Source: Candidatus Saccharimonadota bacterium
GTDB lineage: Bacteria; Patescibacteriota; Saccharimonadia; Saccharimonadales; UBA4665
NCBI GenBank assembly: GCA_020427965.1
Contig: JAGQNT010000118.1
Location: 32,323 to 96,322 of the forward strand
Direction: 5' to 3'
DNA: 64,000 nt
The number at the start of each line of letters is the position of its first letter. Within the stretch, counting starts at the first letter, position 1. Below, piece after piece: positions 50,661 to 57,923 of this stretch. Below the pieces are notes generated by a model that was given only the letters and a program-made list of their open reading frames with translations, was not told the DNA's origin and did no database searches. The translations under genes and the position numbers were made by a program.

Positions 50661-50827
50661 GATTTCTCCAAGTGCAAACAACTGAACTTTTCAGTCGCGC
50701 GAGCAAGGGCTAGATGCAAGCGTCTCGCTAGCGCGACCGAATATGTCTCTACTCTGTTAAGGTGCTTCGGAGCAGTCGATTATCCACCTCATTAGCAAAT
50801 AAGCCTTCGCTCGACGAAGTTAGTAAA

Positions 50828-50856
50828 ATTTTAGCATTATTTATACTGTTTGTCAA
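50828..50856 (-). promoter_or_regulatory. Strong promoter for the small-membrane-protein cassette
   Basis: Minus strand TTGACA (50856-50851), 17-nt spacer, TAAAAT (50833-50828). The transcript leader contains CTTCG-TCGA-GCGAAG-type and TCGCGC/GCGCGA hairpins and an 11-codon mini frame before gene 1. Confidence 0.75.
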
Positions 50857-50860
50857 TCTA

Positions 50861-50891
50861 TTGACCTCTGTTACGTCTTCTCTGCTACACT
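50861..50891 (+). promoter_or_regulatory. murC promoter
   Basis: TTGACC (50861-50866) and TACACT (50886-50891) with a 19-nt spacer. The murC ATG lies 6 nt after the -10 box, so the mRNA is probably leaderless. The -35 overlaps an ACCTCTGT motif. Confidence 0.65.
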
Positions 50892-50897
50892 GGTATC

Positions 50898-52202
50898 ATG
50901 CATATTTACTTCTCTGGCATTGGTGGGGCGGGCATTGGGCCGCTGGCAGAGATTGCACATGCCGCGGGCTATGAGGTATCGGGTTCTGACAAGCAAGATT
51001 CATCATATATCCATTACCTAAAAAAACATGGCATTACCGATGTGCATATTGGCCAAACAGCAAAAGCTATTGCCGCCGTGCACCAGAAGAAGCCCATCGA
51101 CTGGTACGTGCACACCTCTGCCTTGACGTTAGAGAACCCGAATCCACCGGAAATTGTCTATTGCAAGGAAAATGGCATTCGTGTCAGCAAGCGCGACGAA
51201 CTACTGAACCAGATCATCACCGACAAAAAACTCAAAATGGTGGCCGTTGCCGGCACTCACGGCAAAACAACCACGACCGCCATGGTGGTGTGGCTGTTCA
51301 AGCAATTGGACATCCCGGTCAGCTACACGTTACCGGCCAAGACTTCGTTTGCCGACATGGGGCATTTTGACCCCAAATCTGAGTATTTTGTGTACGAAGC
51401 TGACGAATTTGACCGTAATTTCTTGGCTTTTCAGCCACATTTGAGCCTGATAACAGGAGTCAGCTGGGATCACCACGAGATTTTCCCAACCCGGGAAGAT
51501 TACCAGGCTGCCTTTGTCGAATTCATGACTCAGAGCGATAAAGTTGTTGCCTGGCAGGATGATGTTGAGTACCTGAACTTTGAGGCTCGACCTGGCGATT
51601 CCATCGTTCGATCTGACCAAACGCAGGCAAATTTGATGAAACTAAAGGGGTTGTACAACCGGCTGGACGCGCGCCTGGCAATTGAAGGTGTCTACCAACT
51701 AGGTCTCGTTGATGGCAAAACACCAAAGGCCAAATGGTTTGAAGTTATGAACAAGTTCCCCGGTCTGCAACGCCGCATGGAACAGATTGCGCCGAACCTG
51801 TACAGTGACTACGCCCATACACCTGAAAAAATCCGTGGCGCCATGAGCGTGGCGCTGGAAATGGCCGCCGAAAACGACCAGCCACTGGTAGTTGTGTATG
51901 AGCCGCTGACCAACCGCCGCCAACATTACATGATGGATGATTACAAAGACTGCTTTGCTGGTGCTGAACATGTCTATTGGGTACCGTCGTATCTGGCGCG
52001 CGAGGATCCATATCAGTACGTATTGCCGCCTGAAGAATTGATTGCGCACCTGGACGATCCGTCGATCGCCTCGCCGGCAAAACCTGACGCACATTTGAAA
52101 AAACAGATCAAAAAACATTTAGACGACGGCGCGATGGTAGTCGGTATGGCCGGTGGCGGTGGCGGCAGCCTAGATGACTGGCTCCGCAAGGAATTTAGCT
52201 AA
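50898..52202 (+). CDS. murC: UDP-N-acetylmuramate--L-alanine ligase family (MurC)
   Basis: The 434-residue Mur ligase has the N-terminal Rossmann start HIYFSGIGGAGIGPLA, the ATP loop AGTHGKTTTTAM near 117-128, EADEFDRNFL near 170, WDHHEIFPT near 193 and YSDYAHTPEKIRGAM near 300. These fit MurC, which adds L-Ala to UDP-MurNAc. MurC and Mpl are hard to separate by eye, but murC is preferred. Leaderless start after TACACT. The Nudix-kinase gene starts 3 nt after the stop. Confidence 0.9.
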   Translation: MHIYFSGIGGAGIGPLAEIAHAAGYEVSGSDKQDSSYIHYLKKHGITDVHIGQTAKAIAAVHQKKPIDWYVHTSALTLENPNPPEIVYCKENGIRVSKRDELLNQIITDKKLKMVAVAGTHGKTTTTAMVVWLFKQLDIPVSYTLPAKTSFADMGHFDPKSEYFVYEADEFDRNFLAFQPHLSLITGVSWDHHEIFPTREDYQAAFVEFMTQSDKVVAWQDDVEYLNFEARPGDSIVRSDQTQANLMKLKGLYNRLDARLAIEGVYQLGLVDGKTPKAKWFEVMNKFPGLQRRMEQIAPNLYSDYAHTPEKIRGAMSVALEMAAENDQPLVVVYEPLTNRRQHYMMDDYKDCFAGAEHVYWVPSYLAREDPYQYVLPPEELIAHLDDPSIASPAKPDAHLKKQIKKHLDDGAMVVGMAGGGGGSLDDWLRKEFS

Positions 52203-52205
52203 GCT

Positions 52206-53249
52206 GTGGGAGCAAACGCCGAAATCCTGCTGGTACGTGACGATGGTGCCCTTATTCTCCAAGTTCGTGACAACAAGCCAGGCATAACGAATCCGGGCTT
52301 GATTGCTAGTTTTGGTGGTCATATCGAAGAAGGCGAAGAGCCGATCGATGCGGCAGTCCGCGAGATTAACGAAGAAACAAACCTCAAGCTATCCAAAGAA
52401 CAGCTGCAATATTACAGAAAATGCCGCAAAACAAAGGAAATTCACGGCGAGGATTGGGATGTTTATTTCTTTGTTGCACAGCATGTTACCGAGGATAAGT
52501 TGGAAATCTTTGAAGGAACCGGCTATACCATCGTCCGCAATAAAGCCGAGTTGGACGCAGCCAATACAACCATCCTGCTAAAGCAAGTTTTGACAGATTA
52601 TTTCGATGGTTTTCGATCGTTTGTTTTCCTGCCCGATATCACACCCGCCAAGCAAGATGAGCTGTTTGCCCAGTACATCGAAGGGCAGACGTCAGGAAAG
52701 CCAAAGTCTCAAAAACAACCAGTGGTTTTGGCATGCACCGGCGTGGTTGCAGCAGGAAAAAGTACAATCACTGCCCCGCTGGCGGAAGCGATCGAAGCAG
52801 TGACCGTGTCCAGCGATAAGATCAGGGAGCTTTTCTTTGTGTCTGGCTGTAATTTTAAAGAAGTCAGACCGTTTATGCGGCGTGTAATTGATATGCTTGC
52901 CGCCAAACGATACAACATTTTTCTGGATTTTAATATTTCCACCAATACGCCAATTTTGGATCAGCTGCTGGAAAAGGGTTATAAAACGTACATAACTCAT
53001 GCCAATCCCCCAGCCGATTTCGTACAGAACAAGATACTGTCAGGGAATATGAAGCATGAGCTAACCTTTTTCCCAAAAGATGAGTTCCTATATGCATCAA
53101 TGCAGGAGTGGAAAGATGAGCATTTCGCCAGTTTACCGATATTGAAGCAGCGCTATGGCATCTGGCGCGAAGTTGATACCTCGCAACCCAATCTGGGTAG
53201 TGTGATTGAGGAAATGAAAGTTGATTTTCAGGCGGAATTACAGATCTAG
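52206..53249 (+). CDS. Nudix hydrolase fused to P-loop kinase
   Basis: The 347-residue protein begins with GTG. Residues about 1-135 are a Nudix domain with the box GGHIEEGEEPIDAAVREINEETNL. Residues about 170-347 hold Walker A TGVVAAGKST near 178-187 and a kinase-like region with DFNISTNTPILDQLLEKGY. The fusion could link nucleotide-derivative clean-up with phosphorylation, which is inference. It is in an operon with murC. Confidence 0.78.
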   Translation: MGANAEILLVRDDGALILQVRDNKPGITNPGLIASFGGHIEEGEEPIDAAVREINEETNLKLSKEQLQYYRKCRKTKEIHGEDWDVYFFVAQHVTEDKLEIFEGTGYTIVRNKAELDAANTTILLKQVLTDYFDGFRSFVFLPDITPAKQDELFAQYIEGQTSGKPKSQKQPVVLACTGVVAAGKSTITAPLAEAIEAVTVSSDKIRELFFVSGCNFKEVRPFMRRVIDMLAAKRYNIFLDFNISTNTPILDQLLEKGYKTYITHANPPADFVQNKILSGNMKHELTFFPKDEFLYASMQEWKDEHFASLPILKQRYGIWREVDTSQPNLGSVIEEMKVDFQAELQI

Positions 53250-53701
53250 TCGTTCCATTTTAGTTGATACTTTTGGCCTGAGGGTTGGCCGAAGCGGCCA
53301 AATACGCACCAGCCTGTGACTGTAATCTTGTACATTTTATGTCCGTCCTCGGTCAGAGCTTCTTCAATAATCGAATCATTCTGATTAAGTCTGTCTATGA
53401 AATGTGGTGTGATTTTCTCGATTTCTTTCCTGTCTGTCACCATACTAGCTCGACCTTCAAAATAGACACCGACAACAGTTTCACCCAGATCATATTTGTC
53501 GATAATATCACCGGCTACACGAGGATTTTCGGCAATTTCCTGGCTATGACGGCGGCTGGCAAGTGACCGAAAGTATAGATTCAACCCCTCATCGTAGGTA
53601 AAATGCACCTCGCATACCCACGGCTGGCCATCTCTGCTGGTCGCCAGTGACATATGCACAGTTCTGTCGATGTATTCGCGAATAACTTTTTCTACATCCA
53701 T
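53246..53701 (-). CDS. Pyridoxamine 5'-phosphate oxidase-family flavin protein
   Basis: The 151-residue protein has the split-barrel pattern: MSLATSRDGQPWVCEVHFTYD near 17-37, LYFRSLASRRHSQEIAENPRVAGDI near 42-66 and a Trp-containing C-terminus. Such proteins bind FMN or F420 and reduce varied substrates. GTP or vitamin roles are not assumed. Convergent with the Nudix-kinase gene, overlapping by 4 bp. Confidence 0.85.
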   Translation of the reverse strand: MDVEKVIREYIDRTVHMSLATSRDGQPWVCEVHFTYDEGLNLYFRSLASRRHSQEIAENPRVAGDIIDKYDLGETVVGVYFEGRASMVTDRKEIEKITPHFIDRLNQNDSIIEEALTEDGHKMYKITVTGWCVFGRFGQPSGQKYQLKWND

Positions 53702-53729
53702 AACGTTATTTCACCTCCTAAGGTTCTGG

Positions 53730-54065
53730 TTAGCGGTTGTCGCCGGCGCCTTTGATAACGCCGCGTTTTTTACGGTCGGCCAGTTTAGCAACATTTTGTT
53801 CCATGATTTCCTCTAGGCTCAAGTCTAGACTGTCGGCCAGGACGGCGATGTACCAGATGACATCCGCTAGCTCCTTTTTGAAATCTGCAAATTGCTCATC
53901 ATCAAACTTGCCTTCGCGGTAGGCGACGGCTTTTTTCCATTTTTCAACAATTTCACCTGCCTCACCCACGATACCCATGACCCAAACACTGTTTTGCATA
54001 AGTGGATCATCATAGCTGATGTGCGCTGTGGTAATGGCTTTCTTTTGGTACTCGTCGAATGTCAT
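53730..54065 (-). CDS. MazG-like nucleotide pyrophosphohydrolase
   Basis: The 111-residue all-alpha protein has GIVGEAGEIVEKWKKA near 31-46 and the second acidic motif FKKELADVIWYIAVLADSL near 63-81, as in MazG/RS21-C6 family enzymes. It hydrolyses non-canonical or excess NTPs. Its ATG overlaps the Sua5 stop by 4 bp, so the two genes are coupled. Confidence 0.88.
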   Translation of the reverse strand: MTFDEYQKKAITTAHISYDDPLMQNSVWVMGIVGEAGEIVEKWKKAVAYREGKFDDEQFADFKKELADVIWYIAVLADSLDLSLEEIMEQNVAKLADRKKRGVIKGAGDNR

Positions 54066-54634
54066 GATTCTATTTTACCGCTCTCGTCGATTTTGACCGC
54101 ACCTTCGCGTAAAACTTCGATAGCATCATCAATAATGCGAACAACAGTGGATGGCTGATGACCAGTTAAGTTGCCACCGTCTTTATAAAAATCAACTTCG
54201 TCACCCAAATACGCGCGGGCTTCGTCGACTGTGGTGGCGGTTGGTTCGCCGGGACTGTTAGCACTTGTGGTCAGCAAAGGGCCAGTTCGTGCTAGCAACT
54301 CACGTAGGTCGTCGTTGGCTGGTATGCGGACGGCCAGGCTCAGTTTGCCCTGGTGTAGATAATTTAGTTCTGGCCCACATGGAATTACGACGCTAAGCGG
54401 CGCAGGCCACCATTGCTCAACTGCCGTTAGGTAGCGTTTTTTGAGCCCTAGGTCGACTAACTGGTCGACACTGGCAGCAATAATGGTACCTGGTTTATTC
54501 TCGCGTCGTTTGACATGGTACAGACGCTGGACCGCTTCAGGATCGGCGGCGCGCGCGACTAAGCCGTACACTGTGTCGGTCGGAATAACGCCGACTGTTC
54601 CTGGTTCTAGTAATTTGTCGAATTGATCTTTCAT
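54062..54634 (-). CDS. L-threonylcarbamoyladenylate synthase (Sua5/YrdC/YwlC family)
   Basis: The 190-residue protein has the YrdC fold: GTVGVIPTDTVYGLVARA near 12-29, KRRENKPGTIIAAS near 43-56, LSLAVRIPANDDLRELL near 97-113 and TTSANSPGEPTAT near 120-132. It makes threonylcarbamoyl-AMP for t6A37 of tRNAs. The start is the ATG before KDQFDKLL, and the longer frame runs through a hairpin element. Confidence 0.92.
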   Translation of the reverse strand: MKDQFDKLLEPGTVGVIPTDTVYGLVARAADPEAVQRLYHVKRRENKPGTIIAASVDQLVDLGLKKRYLTAVEQWWPAPLSVVIPCGPELNYLHQGKLSLAVRIPANDDLRELLARTGPLLTTSANSPGEPTATTVDEARAYLGDEVDFYKDGGNLTGHQPSTVVRIIDDAIEVLREGAVKIDESGKIES

Positions 54635-54640
54635 GTAAGT

Positions 54641-54761
54641 GGGGTGTTCCAGATTCTGTGCAATTTCGTTGAAAAGCGAGCACCGTAAGCGAGTCGTATG
54701 CTGCATACAGTGAGCGCGGAGCGCAGTTTTTCGCGCCGGAAGTGTGCGGAAGCTGGACGCC
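54641..54761. repeat. Long hairpin after the Pro-rich gene (GCGAGCACCGTA family)
   Basis: Outer GGGgTGttCCAG/CTGGacGCctC, middle GAAAA/TTTTTC and inner GTATG/CATAC helices. Shares GCGAGCACCGTA (54676-54687) and GTGAGC..CGGAGC with the hairpin behind ftsH. It lies between the stop at 54780 and the Sua5 start. Confidence 0.65.
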
Positions 54762-54779
54762 TCTTAGATTAACGCACTG

Positions 54780-55151
54780 TTACTGGGTTTTCAAATAGGC
54801 ATAGGTGAACATTGCACCTAGAGCAATAATAATGATTACCGCTGCGGCGATCGCGAGACCGGTGCCGGGCGCATGTTGCTTGGGCGTTTTGGGTTTTGGC
54901 TTGGGCTTGTCAGCTTCGGGCTTAGCATCGCTCTTGTCTGATTTCTCGTCGAGACCGGCCGCGGGATCGTCGTTGACGTCAGCCGCCGGTTCTTTCACTG
55001 GCATATCGTCCGATTGGTTGCTAGATGAATCGGTGGGTCCAGGCTCTGGAGCTGGCGTTGGTCCACGAACATCGTCAATAGGGCCACTGGGTGCCGGTGC
55101 TGGCACAGGTGCGTCGGCTGGTTTTTCTGGTGGTTTGATGTCGTCTGGCAT
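54780..55151 (-). CDS. Pro/Asp-rich tail-anchored protein
   Basis: The 123-residue protein is dominated by Pro, Asp, Ala and Lys (residues 1-95, disordered, repeated KP/PKPK) and ends with one transmembrane helix (about 98-120). The long soluble part probably faces the cytoplasm. Similar C-tail-anchored proteins with low-complexity heads are common in this window. Not recognised. Confidence 0.65.
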   Translation of the reverse strand: MPDDIKPPEKPADAPVPAPAPSGPIDDVRGPTPAPEPGPTDSSSNQSDDMPVKEPAADVNDDPAAGLDEKSDKSDAKPEADKPKPKPKTPKQHAPGTGLAIAAAVIIIIALGAMFTYAYLKTQ

Positions 55152-55211
55152 TAGTTCTATTCTAACACGCTTACGCTTGAGCCCATCACGGGCTGTTCCT
55201 CCGATCGTTTC

Positions 55212-55240
55212 TAGTTTAATAGGTCCGTCCTATTAAACTA
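55212..55240. terminator. TAGGACGGACCTA palindrome at mutY stop
   Basis: A 12-bp perfect stem (TAGTTTAATAGG and complement) with a 5-nt loop. The mutY stop codon (55238-55240) is part of the stem. Same core as 9918-9938 and the lepA copy at 7614-7635. Confidence 0.65.
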
Positions 55241-56050
55241 GGCGAGGTGATAGATATCATCCGTTAGGGTGATCATTTTTTCGTGTTTTAGCTGATTTAG
55301 AACTTCTGGCAACCTTGGGTCAGGCACTATGCTCTGTAATTCAATCAGACTGTGACCCCGTTGGATAAGAGTGCGAATAACAGCGCCGCGCACTTGGCGG
55401 CGCGATCCATCAAACGGCGACTGTTTGGCATAGTGTTTGCTACGTTTGATATTATTGCCGACCGTTGTCTTTAAATGCGTGCCGTAATCCATGAGCGCCC
55501 AATAAAATTCGCGTGGCTGCTCTGTGTCGATGACCTGGCCCAGAACATCAACGATCTCGTTGTCGCTGACGGCTTGCTGGTCCGGCCAAAAATAATGGAT
55601 AAACACCGTACGGATGTTGGTTTCTACGAATAGTGCGGGTTGGTTGAAAGCATAAGCCAGGATTGCACCGGCAGTGTTTTTGCCAATGCCGGGCAGTTTT
55701 ACGAGAGTATTGGGTTCGCGAGGAAACACGCCAGCAAAGTCGTGTTCGATCATTTGCGCGGCCTGCCACAGGAATTTGGCGCGGCGATTATAGCCCAAGC
55801 CTTGCCAGGCAACCAAGACATCGCCTAAACTGGCGCTCGCCAGAGCCCGGACAGAAGGAAATTGCTGTAAAAACGCCTGGAACTTGGGGATTACTCGACC
55901 AACCTGCGTCTGTTGCAACATAATTTCACTAACCATGATGGCGTAGGAGTCACATGTTATGCGCCATGGTAAATCATGTCGCCCATGCTGGTCATAAAAC
56001 GTAAATAGCTCGCGTTGGAATTTGCGACGCTCCGCTGATGAAATCTGCAT
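55238..56050 (-). CDS. MutY-like adenine glycosylase without Fe-S cluster
   Basis: The 270-residue HhH-GPD protein starts at the ATG before QISSAERR. It has SEIMLQQTQV with the MutY catalytic Glu, a WQGLGYNRRAK segment and the helix-hairpin-helix LPGIGKNTAGAIL near 112-124. The next acidic site is FVETNIRTV in place of the usual Asp-containing motif. The four Fe-S cysteines and the C-terminal Nudix-like domain are missing. It probably removes A opposite oxoG, but the Asp-to-Glu change leaves room for another substrate. Confidence 0.82.
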   Translation of the reverse strand: MQISSAERRKFQRELFTFYDQHGRHDLPWRITCDSYAIMVSEIMLQQTQVGRVIPKFQAFLQQFPSVRALASASLGDVLVAWQGLGYNRRAKFLWQAAQMIEHDFAGVFPREPNTLVKLPGIGKNTAGAILAYAFNQPALFVETNIRTVFIHYFWPDQQAVSDNEIVDVLGQVIDTEQPREFYWALMDYGTHLKTTVGNNIKRSKHYAKQSPFDGSRRQVRGAVIRTLIQRGHSLIELQSIVPDPRLPEVLNQLKHEKMITLTDDIYHLA

Positions 56051-56095
56051 GTTACCAGTATAAGTAACACTACTTGTAGGGTACAATATTGGGAA

Positions 56096-56941
56096 GTGGT
56101 CAAAATATTGTTACATACTGTGTGGCGCCTGTTGGTGCTGGGCTTAGGGCTGTTGCTGGCGTATGTCAGTTTCTTTGTCGCCTTTCCCTTTCTGGATCGT
56201 CAGCTACCGTTTTTGGTGGCATTTGTGTTGGTCTATATACTCATAGCCTATTTTGGCATACCATGGCTGTTTCGTTTCTGGCGGGTTGTTTTTAAGCCCA
56301 ATCACATTCCACTCTATGCCACGACTCGAGATGGTCTACCGTCTGACCCGGTAAACATCGCGGTAGTGGCCAAATCTAGGCACCACCTGATCCGCTCAAT
56401 GAAAAAAGCCGGCTGGTACACGGCCGACAAAGCAACTATTAAAAATTCGTTGCGTGAAGCCTGGGCAGTGATCAACGATCAGCCGTACCCAACAGCACCG
56501 TTTGGCGCCCTGTATCTGTTTAATCGACACTTCGACATTGGGTTTCAGCTACCGTATGGCAAAAATGGTAGCCCTCGTCACCGGCATCACGTACGTTTCT
56601 GGCAACTCGTAGAACAGCAACAAGAAGACCACGGGCATTTTAGTTTTTGGATTCGCCACTTCCGTCGATTTGTTGGCAAAGAGCGAACCGTTTGGATTGG
56701 GGCCGCCACCGAAGATATTCACGCTATGGGCATTCGTTGGTCGAACTTTCAATTGACCCACGGGCAACACGAATCACACTATCGCGAACGAGACTTTATC
56801 ATACAAAGCCTCCAAGATTCTGGACGAATCAAACGTGTCGAAGATATTCAGGCTGGTAAGCCTTTCGAGATCCGCGGACAGAGTTTTGGCCTTAGCTTTG
56901 TGTCAGATGGCAAGCTAAGAGTTATTGAGCTCAAGCCGTAA
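56096..56941 (+). CDS. LssY-C domain membrane protein
   Basis: The 281-residue protein has three N-terminal hydrophobic segments (about 5-27, 33-60 and maybe the following loop) and a C-terminal domain with DPVNIAVVAKSRHHLIRSMKKAGWYTADKATIKNSLREAW near 83-122 and later RHHVRFW, WIGAATED and HESHYRERDFI. This fits the LssY C-terminal family, found in type I secretion or PAP2-linked proteins. Starts with GTG 7 nt after TACAAT, so leaderless. Not functionally defined. Confidence 0.75.
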   Translation: MVKILLHTVWRLLVLGLGLLLAYVSFFVAFPFLDRQLPFLVAFVLVYILIAYFGIPWLFRFWRVVFKPNHIPLYATTRDGLPSDPVNIAVVAKSRHHLIRSMKKAGWYTADKATIKNSLREAWAVINDQPYPTAPFGALYLFNRHFDIGFQLPYGKNGSPRHRHHVRFWQLVEQQQEDHGHFSFWIRHFRRFVGKERTVWIGAATEDIHAMGIRWSNFQLTHGQHESHYRERDFIIQSLQDSGRIKRVEDIQAGKPFEIRGQSFGLSFVSDGKLRVIELKP

Positions 56942-57923
56942 TCTGAATGGATTTGAGGATGGTCTCGATGGTGGTCTTGAAGTCGCCTGTCCACATTGTG
57001 GAGCTAATTGTGACTGGGGGGTCGGTATCGGAACACTTGGTATCACACTCGACAAAACTGACTGTAATGAGTGGGTCAACACCGGTGACATCAGCTTCTG
57101 GCACGTTCTGCCCTTTTTGATAGCCAGCATTTCCCGTGATGTACATAGCGTCTAACGATCCTGTCACCGTTGTGCCCGCGTACTGCAAGAAGCTAAGGTA
57201 GGTTGAATCTCTCTGGCCGGGCGCTGGACTGGAATATACCAGATGGTCTGACTCCAAAACTGCCGTAGCATTGCCGTCTTTGAATTCATCGAGTTTTGTC
57301 TGCTGGTTTCGTACAGTGATAATCACCGCGCCACTCACCGTTGAACCCGTGTTATCGGTCAGTTTCATAACCGGCGAGGTGAAAGTGAGCTTATCCGCCG
57401 AATCACTCGGTGTCCAGTCGGCCGGAATAGTCATTGAGATGGGAAAATTCTCGGACGCGTATTCTGTTGGTTCGCCGCTAGTGGATGTTGTTGAAGAACC
57501 GGCTGATGGTACTGTGGCGGGAGCCGGCTGGTCGGATGCTTGTTGCGAAGTGTCGTTCGATTTGCTGGGGTCAGGCCGAATTAAAAACCAATAACCAGCA
57601 ACGGCTGCTAATTCGATAATGGTCATGACAATTAAAATGATCTGCCATTTCTTGGGTCCACTGGATTTCTTCTGTTTGTTGAGGCTTTTTAGGTAGTCGA
57701 CGCGATCGGTTTCCTCGTACGGCTCTTCGTCTGGGAGGAAATCCTCGTCTTCGGGTTCGGTGACAGCCTGACTCGCCTGCTCCACCTCGTCATCTTGCTG
57801 AGGCTGAATTGTTGTCATGGAAGGTCCGGCCGACATAATCCCCTTGGGAACTTCGGGCGCGGACGGGGCACGCTCAGATACTTCGGACGTTTCCGGAAGC
57901 TGCGGCTCGTTAATATCCGGCAC
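56931..57923 (-). CDS. Hypothetical anchored surface protein
   Basis: The 330-residue protein has an acidic, Pro/Glu-rich cytoplasmic head (1-90), one transmembrane helix (about 95-115), a Ser/Thr-rich linker and an outer domain (about 150-330) with two Cys near 302 and 306. The outer part resembles the lipoprotein-like PsbP/DUF family only vaguely. It overlaps the stop of the next gene by one base and shares its head composition. Confidence 0.65.
   Translation of the reverse strand: MPDINEPQLPETSEVSERAPSAPEVPKGIMSAGPSMTTIQPQQDDEVEQASQAVTEPEDEDFLPDEEPYEETDRVDYLKSLNKQKKSSGPKKWQIILIVMTIIELAAVAGYWFLIRPDPSKSNDTSQQASDQPAPATVPSAGSSTTSTSGEPTEYASENFPISMTIPADWTPSDSADKLTFTSPVMKLTDNTGSTVSGAVIITVRNQQTKLDEFKDGNATAVLESDHLVYSSPAPGQRDSTYLSFLQYAGTTVTGSLDAMYITGNAGYQKGQNVPEADVTGVDPLITVSFVECDTKCSDTDPPVTISSTMWTGDFKTTIETILKSIQITA

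Noticed and set aside
50235..50795. 186-codon plus-strand frame
   Set aside because: Antisense to cassette genes 1 and 2 and their leader; GC-rich shadow.
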